A program made the position numbers and the translations under genes. A stretch of DNA of 41,767 nt from Pseudarthrobacter phenanthrenivorans (GTDB taxonomy: Bacteria > Actinomycetota > Actinomycetes > Actinomycetales > Micrococcaceae): the NCBI RefSeq assembly GCF_000813845.1, contig NZ_JWTB01000028.1, positions 1-41,767 of the forward strand. The letters run 5' to 3'. Under the pieces are notes generated by a model, which worked only from the letters and a program-made list of their open reading frames with translations, was not told where the DNA came from and ran no database searches. Positions 7,370 to 15,347 of the stretch are shown here, in pieces. Every line of letters starts with the position of its first letter. Positions within the stretch are counted from its first letter, which is position 1.

Positions 7370-7882
7370 CTAGGCTGCCGCCCTGCGCCGGTAGGTGCCT
7401 GCCCGGACTGCAATGACGGCCACCACCGCTGCCGCCAGCGCGGCCACGGCCAGGACCACGCCGCTGTCCCACTTGGTCAGCGAGACCGTGCGGGTGCTGC
7501 CGTCCGCGGCTTCGGTGACCGGGACGTTCCACTCCGACGGCGCCGGGAAGATATCCGCCGGCAGCTTCTCCTGCTGGAGTTCGCGCCGGGCTGCCAGCCG
7601 TTCGCGCACGTCTCCGTCGGGGGCGGGCGCCAAGGCGTCCGCCGCCACTGCCGCGGAAAGATCCACGATATACGGCTCGCCGTAGAAGGCTGACGACGCC
7701 ACCGACTCCACCCAGGTTGCCGGCGGCGGCTCCACTTCGTAACGCGCAAAGGCGGCGAGCAGCATCTCCCGGATCTCGGCCAGGCTCCTGCCGTCAGCCT
7801 CCCGGGTGACGTCGAAGATGGCTAGCTGGAGCCGCACCTTTTCATCTGCTGCCGGGTCCGAGCTGCCTGAAGGGGAAGCCAT
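7370..7882 (-). CDS. hypothetical single-pass membrane protein
   Basis: 170 residues. The soluble N-terminal part includes VRLQLAIFDVTREADGRSLAEI (shown here in two parts: VRLQLAIFDVTREA and DGRSLAEI) and RYEVEPPPATWVESVAS, with a charged ERLAARRELQQEKLPADIF stretch. A single hydrophobic segment near residues 141-162 (VVLAVAALAAAVVAVIAV) and a basic tail GTYRRRAAA follow, so most of the protein is probably outside with the tail in the cytoplasm. The ATG at 7882 has the ribosome binding site AAAGGA. I recognise no family. The 122 bp beyond it, toward the glycosylase gene, hold nothing evident. Confidence 0.7.
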   Translation of the reverse strand: MASPSGSSDPAADEKVRLQLAIFDVTREADGRSLAEIREMLLAAFARYEVEPPPATWVESVASSAFYGEPYIVDLSAAVAADALAPAPDGDVRERLAARRELQQEKLPADIFPAPSEWNVPVTEAADGSTRTVSLTKWDSGVVLAVAALAAAVVAVIAVRAGTYRRRAAA

Positions 7883-8004
7883 TGGAGTCCTTTCCGTCGT
7901 GGTGCCGCGTTCCGCCCCCGCGGGAGGCTGTCACCTGTGGCCGTACCCATCGCAGGGCGGATCAAGCAGTGATGTGCGGAAGAGGCGCAAGAAGGATGCG
8001 CCGG

Positions 8005-8988
8005 TCAGTGCCCCCGGTGGTCCTGGATGGTCATCCGGGGGCCGAAGGTGGGCTTGCGGAAACCGGTGGCCTGGATCATCCTCACCACGCGTTGCCGGTG
8101 CCCCCGCCACGGTTCCAGCAGCCGGAGCATGCCGGCGTCGTCGGTCCTGCGTCCGGTCAGGGCTGCCCCCACATAGGCAGCGAGGTGGTAGTCGCCCACG
8201 GAGATGGAGTCCGGGCAGCCGTGCGTGCGCTGCACCACCTCGGCGGCAGTCCACACCCCGATGCCCGGGATGACCTGCATCTTTTCCGCGGCGAGCGCGG
8301 CCGGCAGCGTGGCGAGGCGTTCGAGTGCCGCGGCGGAGCGCAGCGCCCGCATCACGGTGGCCGACCGCTGCGGCCCCACCCCGGCCTTGTGCCACTCCCA
8401 GCTGGGAACCTGCAGCCACTGTTCGGCCGTTGGCGCCACGACCAGGCCGCCCGGCGTGGACGTCCCGGCGGGGGGAGCCGGAGTCCCGTATCGATGCACC
8501 AGGTACCGGTAGGCACGCCGCGCCTCGATCACCGTCACCTTTTGTTCCAGGATGATCGGCACCAGCTGATCCACCATGCGTCCGCTTGCAGGCAGCCGGA
8601 TGGCCATGCTGCGCCGCCGCGCCTCGCGGACCATCCGGGGGAGCGTGGCGTGGAAGGACGGTTCATCGAAACCCTGCCAGTCGTCGTCGGCCCCGAGGAG
8701 GCGCGGCGCTGCTGCCACGGCTGCCGCGGCGCCGGGGCCCCAGGCCTGGATGTCCACGAGCGGGCCGCCCGCTTCACCGCCCGCGGGGGCGAGCCGCAGT
8801 GTTGCCGGGCCTGCCGCCGTCGTCAACGCGTTCCAGATGACGTCGCCCTGCACGAAGAACGAGGGATCGCTGTTGCCGCGCAGGAGCGGTCCGAGGGTAC
8901 GGGAAAGGCTGTAGGGCGCCCCCGGATACCACCGCGCGGACATGTCCGCCGCGGCCGCCAGCCGGGGAGGTGCCTCTGCGATCGTCAT
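8005..8988 (-). CDS. DNA-3-methyladenine glycosylase II-like (HhH-GPD)
   Basis: 327 residues. The C-terminal half carries the helix-hairpin-helix IPGIGVWTAAEVV (about 240-252) and VGDYHLAA, with Asp266 as the candidate catalytic aspartate of the AlkA/HhH-GPD superfamily. LILEQKV-like sequence (IILEQKV, about 145-151) matches the conserved start of the glycosylase domain. It would excise alkylated purines from DNA. The N-terminal region (1-110) is less conserved and resembles the AlkA N-domain. The start at 8988 is preceded by GGGAAAC. It is divergent from the glyoxalase-like pseudogene. Substrate range is inference. Confidence 0.88.
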   Translation of the reverse strand: MTIAEAPPRLAAAADMSARWYPGAPYSLSRTLGPLLRGNSDPSFFVQGDVIWNALTTAAGPATLRLAPAGGEAGGPLVDIQAWGPGAAAAVAAAPRLLGADDDWQGFDEPSFHATLPRMVREARRRSMAIRLPASGRMVDQLVPIILEQKVTVIEARRAYRYLVHRYGTPAPPAGTSTPGGLVVAPTAEQWLQVPSWEWHKAGVGPQRSATVMRALRSAAALERLATLPAALAAEKMQVIPGIGVWTAAEVVQRTHGCPDSISVGDYHLAAYVGAALTGRRTDDAGMLRLLEPWRGHRQRVVRMIQATGFRKPTFGPRMTIQDHRGH

Positions 8989-9073
8989 GTTTCCCATCGT
9001 CCCACGGACCGCCGACAGCGGCGGGACCATAGTCCCTTCTCCTCCTTGGAACCCGGGTTTACGATCGCCGCGT

Positions 9074-9101
9074 TGCAAAGAAAGCGGTGCAAAGAAAGCG
9101 G
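9074..9101. repeat. 14-bp tandem duplication before the glyoxalase-like gene
   Basis: TGCAAAGAAAGCGG occurs twice back to back (9074-9087 and 9088-9101), followed by a decayed third copy TGCGAAAAAAGG that runs into the ribosome binding site. The duplication may be slippage within the 5' leader. Confidence 0.7.
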
Positions 9102-9122
9102 TGCGAAAAAAGGAGGGCCACC

Positions 9123-9530
9123 ATGGGTGGAGTAGTGCATTTCGAGATCCCCGCCGACGACCAGGACCGGGCCAGGAAGTTCTACCGGGAGGCACTGGGC
9201 TGGCGGATCGAACCGGTGCCCGGCATGGACTACACCATGGTCATCACCACGGGAATGGACGACGCCGGGCAATCAACAACTCCAGGGGCCATCAACGGCG
9301 GAATGATGGCCAGGGAAGGGCAGATCACCAGCCCGGTCATCACCATTGACGTGCCGGACATCAACGCCACCCTCAAGGCCGTGGAGGAGCTGGGCGGGTA
9401 GGTGGTGGTGCCCAGGAATGAGATTCCCGGGATGGGCTACACCGCCTATTTCAGGGATCCGGAAGGAAACGTGCTGGGTCTTTGGGAGAACCTTCCCGCC
9501 GGCGAAGGGGGCGCGGCCGCGGGCAGCTGA
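9123..9530 (+). pseudogene. VOC/glyoxalase-like gene interrupted by an in-frame TAG
   Basis: The start at 9123 has the strong ribosome binding site AAAAGGAGGGCC. The first 92 codons encode a VOC (glyoxalase/bleomycin resistance) domain: VVHFEIPADDQDRARKFYRE, then INGGMMAREGQI and TIDVPDINATLKAVEELGG. Codon 93 is TAG (9399-9401). The same frame then continues for 42 codons with the expected end of the fold, VVVPRNEIPGMGYTAYFRDP and EGNVLGLWENLP, to a TGA at 9528-9530. The tail includes the metal-site-like region (YTAYFRDPEGN), so the 92-residue product would lack an essential strand. A recent nonsense mutation, a sequencing error or suppression are all possible; the intact downstream reading argues the change is recent. 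Confidence 0.85.
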
Positions 9531-9539
9531 CCGGTACGC

Positions 9540-10727
9540 TCAGGGCGTCCCGGACGCCAGCCAGAGCGCCAGGACGGCCAGCGGAACCGTCAGCGCAACG
9601 GCCACAAGCCCCGCCAGGGCGAACCCGCCCCAGCGGATCGGAACATTCAGCACCCGCAGCCGTTCGTGCCAGAGCAGCGTGGCCAGGGATGCCCAGGGGC
9701 TTACCAGCGGGCCCAGGTTGACTCCGATCAGCAGGGCGGCAAGCCGGGCAGGGGAGCCGGCCACCGGTTCCAGCGCCAGGTAGGCCGGCAGGTTGTTTGC
9801 GGCGTTTGCCGCCCCCGCTCCCACCCCGGCCAGCTGCAGCAGGGCAGGCAGGCTGTCCCCGGCCCCGGCCACCCCCGCCAGCAGGTCGGTCAACCCATGC
9901 GCGTGCAGGGCCTCCATCAGCATGAACAGGCCTACGGTCAGCATCAGCGGGCGCCACGGCACCATCGACCAGCGCAGGACCGCCGGCCGCCGCCACGCAA
10001 AGACGGCGAGCAGGACGGCCGCGGCCGCCAGGGCCGGATACTGCACTGGAACCCCGGACACCAGGGCGGGCAGCAGTACCAGCAAGGTGGCCGCCGCGGC
10101 CCGCAGCAGGAGCCGGTCTCCCACCCGGTGCGCAGGCTGCGGCCCGTACGTTCCCCGCAGGTCCCGCCGGAAAGCCAGCCAGAGCAGCACGACCGGAACC
10201 AGCAGGCCCACCAGCGCCGGACCCCACACCAGGCCCGCGAACTGCAACGGGTTCAGGCCCAGCCGGTCCTGGGCCAGAAGGTTGGTCAGGTTGGACACCG
10301 GAAGCAGCAGGGATGCGGTGTTCGCCAGCCAAATACTGGTCAGGGCGAACGGCAGCGGCGGAATCCGGGCATGGACAGCCAGGAGCACCACCACGGGAGT
10401 AACCAGCACGGCCGTGGTATCCAGGGAAAGGAACACGGTGGAGACCGCCGCCACGGCCACCACCAGCAGCCACAGGGAGAACACCCGGCCTCGGCCGAAG
10501 GCGGCCAGCCGGTCCGTCAGCACCTTGAACAGCCCCGCCTCGTCCACCAGTTCGGTCACCAGGGACATCGCCAGCACGAAGGCCAGGATGGGGATGGTCC
10601 GGGACGCAAGCTCCCCGAAGGCGGGGAGGGGGAGGGCCCCGGCGGCCAAAGTGGCTGCCCCTGCGGCCAGGGCAGCGCCGGGCAGCAGATAGCTGCGGGC
10701 GGCTTTCAGCCATGCGAACTGCTTCAC
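9540..10727 (-). CDS. ArsB/SLC13-type (ion transporter superfamily) permease
   Basis: A 395-residue polytopic membrane protein with about ten hydrophobic segments. Two repeat-like halves carry the superfamily signatures SLDTTAVLVTPVVV (about 103-116) with NTASLLLPVSNLTNLL, and in the second half AANAANNLPAYLAL with IGVNLGPLVSPWASLATLLW. These Asn/Thr/Pro-rich pairs are typical of ArsB, NhaD and SLC13 carriers. The ArsB-like pattern is closest, but no arsR or arsC gene adjoins it, so the substrate is left open (anion, dicarboxylate or arsenite). The start is GTG at 10727 with a GAGGA ribosome binding site; no earlier in-frame start fits. It is divergent from cbs. Confidence 0.85.
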   Translation of the reverse strand: MKQFAWLKAARSYLLPGAALAAGAATLAAGALPLPAFGELASRTIPILAFVLAMSLVTELVDEAGLFKVLTDRLAAFGRGRVFSLWLLVVAVAAVSTVFLSLDTTAVLVTPVVVLLAVHARIPPLPFALTSIWLANTASLLLPVSNLTNLLAQDRLGLNPLQFAGLVWGPALVGLLVPVVLLWLAFRRDLRGTYGPQPAHRVGDRLLLRAAAATLLVLLPALVSGVPVQYPALAAAAVLLAVFAWRRPAVLRWSMVPWRPLMLTVGLFMLMEALHAHGLTDLLAGVAGAGDSLPALLQLAGVGAGAANAANNLPAYLALEPVAGSPARLAALLIGVNLGPLVSPWASLATLLWHERLRVLNVPIRWGGFALAGLVAVALTVPLAVLALWLASGTP

Positions 10728-10773
10728 CGGCCTATCCTCGCACCCCCGGCAGGGAACGGCCCGCAGGAAGCGG

Positions 10774-10779
10774 TAGCTT
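10774..10779 (+). promoter_or_regulatory. -10 box TAGCTT, cystathionine beta-synthase gene
   Basis: Seven bases (TGTATCT) precede the ATG at 10787; no Shine-Dalgarno is correctly placed. Confidence 0.45.
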
Positions 10780-10786
10780 TGTATCT

Positions 10787-12172
10787 ATGAAGTACGCCCA
10801 GTCCGTCCTGGACCTCATCGGCAACACCCCGCTCATCAAGCTCAACCACGTCACCGAGGGCATCAGGGCCACCGTCCTGGTCAAACTGGAGTACCTGAAC
10901 CCCGGCGGTTCCATCAAGGACCGCATCGCGGCGCAGATGATCGACGACGCCGAACGCGAGGGCAAGCTGAAGCCCGGCGGCACCATCGTGGAACCGACCT
11001 CGGGCAACACGGGCGTAGGCCTGGCCCTCGTGGCCCAGCAGAAGGGCTACAAGTGCGTCTTCGTGGTCCCGGACAAAGTGGGCGAGGACAAGCGCGCCGT
11101 CCTGCAGGCCTACGGCGCCGAAGTGGTGGTGACGCCCACCTCGGTTCCGCCGGACAGCCCGCAAAGCTACTACGGGGTCTCGGACCGGATCACGCGCGAG
11201 ACCCCGGGCGCGTACAAGCCGGACCAGTTTTCCAACCCGGCCGCGCCGGGCAGCCACTACAAGACCACCGGTCCCGAAATCTGGCGGGACACCGACGGCA
11301 GGGTGACCCACTGCGTCATCGGCGCCGGCACGGGTGGCACCATCACCGGCACCGGCCGCTACCTGAAGGAGGTTTCGGCGCACCGGCCGGAATCCGACGG
11401 CGGCGTGGTCCGGATCATCGGCGCGGACCCCGCGGGTTCGGTCTACTCAGGCGGCACCGGAAGGCCCTACTTCGTTGAAGGCGTGGGCGAGGACATGTGG
11501 CCGGCCAACTACGACAAGTCCATCCCGGACGAGGTCATCGCCGTCAGCGACGCCGATTCCTTCACCATGACCCGGCGGCTGGCCCGCGAAGAGGGCCTGC
11601 TGGTGGGCGGTTCCTCGGGCATGGCCGTGGTCGCCGCGCTGCAGGCGGCCCGCGACCTGCCGGAAAGCGCCGTCGTCGTCGTCATCCTGCCCGACTCCGG
11701 CCGCGGCTACCTGGCCAAGATCTTCAACGACCAATGGATGCGGTCCTACGGTTTCCTCTCCGGCGGGGAGGAAACCTCCGTGGGCGAGGTCATCAAGTCC
11801 AAGAATGGCGAGCTCCCGGACCTGGTGCACATCCACCCCAACGAGTCCGTGCGCGACGTCATCAACATCATGACCGAGTTCGGCGTCAGCCATATCCCGG
11901 TCCTCTCCCAAGAACCGCCCGTGGTCATGGGCGAAGTCCTGGGTGCCGTGGACGAGCGCACCCTGACCGCCAAACTGTTCCGCGGCGAAGCAAAGCTGAC
12001 GGACAAGATCTCCGAGCACATGGGCCCCAAGCTGCCCGTGATCGGATCGCTGGAAACCATCTCCGCCGCCAGGGAACTGCTCTCTGACTCGGATACCCTT
12101 ATGGTCACCTTCGTGGGCGCGCCCGTGGGCATCCTGACCCGGCACGACCTGCTGGCCTACCTCAGCCACTGA
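10787..12172 (+). CDS. cbs: cystathionine beta-synthase with C-terminal CBS pair
   Basis: 461 residues. A fold-type II PLP domain occupies about 1-320: Lys44 in NPGGSIKDRIA is the Schiff-base lysine and TSGNTG (71-76) binds the cofactor phosphate region, with GAGTGGTITGTGRYLKE further on. A CBS-motif pair occupies about 335-461 (GEVIKSKNGELPDLVHIHP; VTFVGAPVGILTRHDLLAYL). It condenses serine or an activated serine with homocysteine to cystathionine; the length and the CBS pair distinguish it from plain CysK. The next gene, metB, lies 31 bp downstream and forms the same pathway. An earlier in-frame ATG (10712) would add unconserved residues. Confidence 0.95.
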   Translation: MKYAQSVLDLIGNTPLIKLNHVTEGIRATVLVKLEYLNPGGSIKDRIAAQMIDDAEREGKLKPGGTIVEPTSGNTGVGLALVAQQKGYKCVFVVPDKVGEDKRAVLQAYGAEVVVTPTSVPPDSPQSYYGVSDRITRETPGAYKPDQFSNPAAPGSHYKTTGPEIWRDTDGRVTHCVIGAGTGGTITGTGRYLKEVSAHRPESDGGVVRIIGADPAGSVYSGGTGRPYFVEGVGEDMWPANYDKSIPDEVIAVSDADSFTMTRRLAREEGLLVGGSSGMAVVAALQAARDLPESAVVVVILPDSGRGYLAKIFNDQWMRSYGFLSGGEETSVGEVIKSKNGELPDLVHIHPNESVRDVINIMTEFGVSHIPVLSQEPPVVMGEVLGAVDERTLTAKLFRGEAKLTDKISEHMGPKLPVIGSLETISAARELLSDSDTLMVTFVGAPVGILTRHDLLAYLSH

Positions 12173-12203
12173 ACCCCTGCACGTTTCCCCGCAAAGGAGC
12201 ACC

Positions 12204-13367
12204 ATGTCCGCCTCCGAAAACCAAGGCTTCAACACCCGCGCCGTCCACGCCGGACAGGCTTTCGAACCCCGCACCGGAGCGGTGGTGCCGCCGTTGCACT
12301 TCAGCTCCACCTACGCCCAGGACGGGATCGGCGGGCTGCGCAGCGGCTACGAGTACGGCCGCGGCGGCAACCCGACGCGCGATGCCCTGCAGGAACAGCT
12401 CGCCGCCCTGGAGCTCGGCACCCATGCCTACAGCTTCAGCTCCGGGCTCGCCGCGGAAGATGCCCTCATCCGGGCACTGACCCGCCCCGGAGACCACATC
12501 GTGCTCGGCAACGACGCCTACGGCGGCACGTACCGGCTGATCAGCCGCGTGCTGGGGGACTGGGGCATCGGCAACACCCCGGTGGACATGGCCAACCTGG
12601 ACACCGTCCGCAGCGCCGTCGCCGCCAACAAGACCCGCTTCGTGTGGGTGGAGACGCCATCCAACCCGCTGATGAAGATCACCGACGTCGCCGCGCTCGC
12701 CGGGATAGCGCACGACGCCGGGGCCCTCCTGGTGGTCGACAACACCTTCGCGTCCCCCTACCTGCAGAACCCGCTTGCCCTGGGCGCCGACGTCGTAGTC
12801 CACTCCACCACCAAATACATCGGCGGCCACTCCGACGTTGTTGGCGGCGCCGTGGTGGTGAAGGACGCCGAACTGGCCGAGAAGATCGGGTTCGTCCAGT
12901 TCGCCGTCGGCGCCGTGTCCGGGCCGATGGATGCCTTCCTCACTACCCGCGGCCTGAAGACCCTGGGCGTGCGGATGGACCGGCACAGCGCCAACGGCCA
13001 GGCCGTGGCCGAATGGCTGCTGGAGCGGCCCGAAGTCGAGGCGGTCCTGTACCCGGGCCTGCCCACGCACCCCGGCCACGAGCTGGCCAAGCGGCAGATG
13101 CGCAGCTTCGGGGGCATGGTCTCGGTCCAGTTCAAGGGCGGCGAGGCGGCTGCCCGGAAGGTGGCCGAGGCCACGTCGGTGTTCACCCTCGCCGAATCGC
13201 TGGGCGGCATCGAGTCGCTGATGAACTACCCGTCCGAAATGACGCACGCCTCGGTCAAGGGCACCGAACTCGCTGTCCCGGTCAACCTGCTCCGGCTGTC
13301 CTGCGGCATCGAGGACGTGGAGGACCTGGTCGCAGACCTGGACCAGGCGTTCTCCGCGATCCCGTAA
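12204..13367 (+). CDS. metB: cystathionine gamma-synthase/gamma-lyase
   Basis: 387 residues, full length for the Cys/Met metabolism PLP family. The N-terminal signature GFNTRAVHAGQ, the SGYEYGRGGNPTRDALQ phosphate and partner-subunit loop, VVDNTFASPYLQNP and the PLP lysine Lys204 in HSTTKYIGGHSD are all intact; the family ending NLLRLSCGIEDVEDL is present. It acts with Cbs in transsulfuration. Sequence alone does not separate synthase (O-acyl-homoserine plus cysteine) from lyase (cystathionine to cysteine); pairing with cbs suggests the reverse pathway is at least possible. The ribosome binding site AAAGGAGC is six bases before the ATG. Confidence 0.93.
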   Translation: MSASENQGFNTRAVHAGQAFEPRTGAVVPPLHFSSTYAQDGIGGLRSGYEYGRGGNPTRDALQEQLAALELGTHAYSFSSGLAAEDALIRALTRPGDHIVLGNDAYGGTYRLISRVLGDWGIGNTPVDMANLDTVRSAVAANKTRFVWVETPSNPLMKITDVAALAGIAHDAGALLVVDNTFASPYLQNPLALGADVVVHSTTKYIGGHSDVVGGAVVVKDAELAEKIGFVQFAVGAVSGPMDAFLTTRGLKTLGVRMDRHSANGQAVAEWLLERPEVEAVLYPGLPTHPGHELAKRQMRSFGGMVSVQFKGGEAAARKVAEATSVFTLAESLGGIESLMNYPSEMTHASVKGTELAVPVNLLRLSCGIEDVEDLVADLDQAFSAIP

Positions 13368-13372
13368 CCCCT

Positions 13373-13432
13373 CCCCGCGAGATGGCACTTCACCGCAGTG
13401 TCCGCGCCCCGGACTGCCGTTATCTCGCGGGG
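13373..13432. repeat. palindromic intergenic repeat (CCCCGCGAGAT type)
   Basis: CCCCGCGAGAT (13373-13383) and ATCTCGCGGGG (13422-13432) are perfect 11-base arms around a 38-base centre that begins GGCACTTCACC. The element fills almost the whole gap after metB. The form fits a REP-like dispersed palindrome; it could also help terminate the metB transcript, although no T tract follows directly. Confidence 0.6.
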
Positions 13433-13457
13433 GCTGGCTTTCTTTAGGGAAGTCAGC

Positions 13458-13463
13458 TAGGGT
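13458..13463 (+). promoter_or_regulatory. -10 box TAGGGT, HxlR gene
   Basis: TCAGGC separates it from the ATG at 13470; no Shine-Dalgarno. Confidence 0.5.
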
Positions 13464-13469
13464 TCAGGC

Positions 13470-13976
13470 ATGCCCCTTCGTTCCGACTGGTCCCAACGCA
13501 GCTGCAGCATGGCCCGCGGCCTGGACATCCTGGGTGACCCCTGGTCCATCCTGGTCCTCCGCGAGGTCTTCTTCGGCAACGGCCGTTTCGACGCCATGAA
13601 GGCCCGGCTGGAAGTGGCGGACTCCGTGCTCACCAAACGCCTGGCCGGCCTGGTGGAGTCAGGGCTGCTCGCGAAGAGGGCCTACGACGACGGCGGCCGC
13701 ACCCGCCAGGAGTACGTCCTCACCCCAAAAGGTGAAGATGCGCTCCCGGTCCTGAACGCTGTCACCATTTGGGCGGAAAAGCACCTGCCTGCGCCCTCGG
13801 ACCAGGCCCACCTTTACGTGATCCACGCCGGCTGCGGAAAACCCACCACTTCGGCCGACACCTGCACCGAATGCGGCGAGCGGCTCACGGCGGCCAACAC
13901 CAGCTGGCACAGCCGGTCCCGGTCCGAACAGCCCATCCGGCTGTCCACCGCAGCCGGGAAGGAAGCAGTACAGTGA
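13470..13976 (+). CDS. HxlR-family transcriptional regulator with zinc-ribbon-like tail
   Basis: 168 residues. The winged helix at about 10-105 shows the family pattern Cys12-...-LDILGDPWSILVLREVFFG, then FDAMKARLEVADSVLTKRLAGL and the wing DDGGRTRQEYVLTPKG. The tail is unusual in carrying His119, Cys122, Cys132 and Cys135 (HAGCGK...DTCTECGE), which looks like a small zinc site. Cys12 is the position that senses electrophiles in YodB/HypR-type members, so redox control is possible. Its stop overlaps the start of the MFS gene by four bases (GTGA), so the transporter is its most likely target (inference). Confidence 0.9.
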   Translation: MPLRSDWSQRSCSMARGLDILGDPWSILVLREVFFGNGRFDAMKARLEVADSVLTKRLAGLVESGLLAKRAYDDGGRTRQEYVLTPKGEDALPVLNAVTIWAEKHLPAPSDQAHLYVIHAGCGKPTTSADTCTECGERLTAANTSWHSRSRSEQPIRLSTAAGKEAVQ

Positions 13977-15322
13977 GCACCCTGCCGGACGAAGCAGCCG
14001 ACATTCCGGCGGCTCAAGCCTTCCAGCCGCGCGGACCGCGCCGCCGCCTGCACCCCGCCTGGATCGTGGCCGCCGTGGCGTTCCTCGCCCTGGTCGGGGC
14101 AGCCGGCTTCCGGGCCGCCCCCGGCGTCCTCATGGTGCCCCTGCAGCAGGAGTTCGGCTGGTCAACTACAGTCCTCTCGGCAGCGGTCAGCATCAACCTG
14201 GTCCTGTTCGGCCTGACGGCTCCGTTTGCCGCCGCGCTGATGGAACGCTTCGGGATCCGCGCCGTTACCGCCACGGCACTGGTCCTGATCGGCATGGGCA
14301 GCGCGCTGACCGTGCTGGTCAACCAGTCCTGGCAGATCCTGCTCACGTGGGGGCTGCTGATCGGGTTGGGCACCGGTTCCATGGCGCTGGTCTTCGCCGC
14401 CACCATCGCCAACACCTGGTTCAGCAGGAGCCGCGGGCTGGTGATCGGCATCCTTACGGCCGGCAGCGCCGCGGGCCAGCTGGTCTTCCTTCCCTTCATT
14501 GCCATCCTGGCGCAGGACCCCGGCTGGCGGCAGGCATCGCTGCTGATTGCCGCCGGCGCCCTGGCCGTGGTGCCGCTGGTGTTGAAGTTCCTCAAAAACT
14601 CGGCCGCCGACGCAGGGGTGCTGCCTTATGGAGCCGCTCCCGCGGAGGGTGGGGCGGTGGAACAGCCCGCCGCAGCACCGGGGGACCGCCCCAACGCCGC
14701 CGTCCGTGCCCTGCAGGTGCTCCGCCGGGCCAGCAGGGTCCGCACGTTCTGGGCGCTCGCCGCCGGCTTCGCCATTTGCGGCGCCACCACCAACGGCCTG
14801 ATCGGCACCCACTTCATCCCCTCCGCCCACGACCACGGCATGCCGGAAACCACCGCCGCAGGCTTGCTCGCCGTCGTCGGAATCTTTGACATCGTGGGGA
14901 CCATCGCCTCCGGCTGGCTCACCGACCGCTTTAACCCCCGCGTCCTGCTCGCGGTCTATTACCAGTTCCGCGGCATCGGTCTCCTGGTGCTTCCGCTGCT
15001 GCTGAACGCCGAGGTCCAGCCCAGCATGATCGTGTTCGTGGTGATCTACGGCCTCGACTGGGTGGCCACCGTCCCGCCGACGGCGGCGATCTGCCGGGAG
15101 ACGTTCGGAGCGGACGGCAGCGTGGTCTTCGGCTGGGTCTTCGCCGCCCACCAGCTGGGCGCCGCCGCGGCCGCCATCGCCGCCGGCGCCCTGCGCGATG
15201 CCACCGGCCACTACACCTACGCCTGGTTTGGCGCCGCGGCCATGTGCACCATCGCCGCGGTCATCAGCGCCACCATCCGCAGGAACCGCACTCCGCAGGA
15301 AGCGGAGCCCGCGCCGGCCTGA
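13973..15322 (+). CDS. MFS transporter
   Basis: 449 residues from the GTG at 13973, which overlaps the regulator's stop and has the ribosome binding site GGGAAGGA. About twelve membrane segments are visible, with a loop around residues 205-235 (PYGAAPAEGGAVEQ) between the two six-helix halves. MERFGIRAVTATALVLIGMG and the second-half GWLTDRFNPRVLLAVYYQFRG match the loop motifs of major-facilitator carriers. The general type resembles the oxalate/formate-MCT-like subgroup (NTWFSRSRGLVIGILTAGSA-type sequence after helix 4). Substrate unknown; coupling to an HxlR regulator suggests drug or metabolite efflux. Confidence 0.9.
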   Translation: MSTLPDEAADIPAAQAFQPRGPRRRLHPAWIVAAVAFLALVGAAGFRAAPGVLMVPLQQEFGWSTTVLSAAVSINLVLFGLTAPFAAALMERFGIRAVTATALVLIGMGSALTVLVNQSWQILLTWGLLIGLGTGSMALVFAATIANTWFSRSRGLVIGILTAGSAAGQLVFLPFIAILAQDPGWRQASLLIAAGALAVVPLVLKFLKNSAADAGVLPYGAAPAEGGAVEQPAAAPGDRPNAAVRALQVLRRASRVRTFWALAAGFAICGATTNGLIGTHFIPSAHDHGMPETTAAGLLAVVGIFDIVGTIASGWLTDRFNPRVLLAVYYQFRGIGLLVLPLLLNAEVQPSMIVFVVIYGLDWVATVPPTAAICRETFGADGSVVFGWVFAAHQLGAAAAAIAAGALRDATGHYTYAWFGAAAMCTIAAVISATIRRNRTPQEAEPAPA

Positions 15323-15335
15323 CGCCGGCGGCCGC

Positions 15336-15341
15336 TAGGCT
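15336..15341 (+). promoter_or_regulatory. -10 box TAGGCT, SDR gene
   Basis: GGTCGG precedes the ATG at 15348. Its presence implies the SDR has its own promoter despite lying only 25 bp after the MFS gene. Confidence 0.55.
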
Positions 15342-15347
15342 GGTCGG

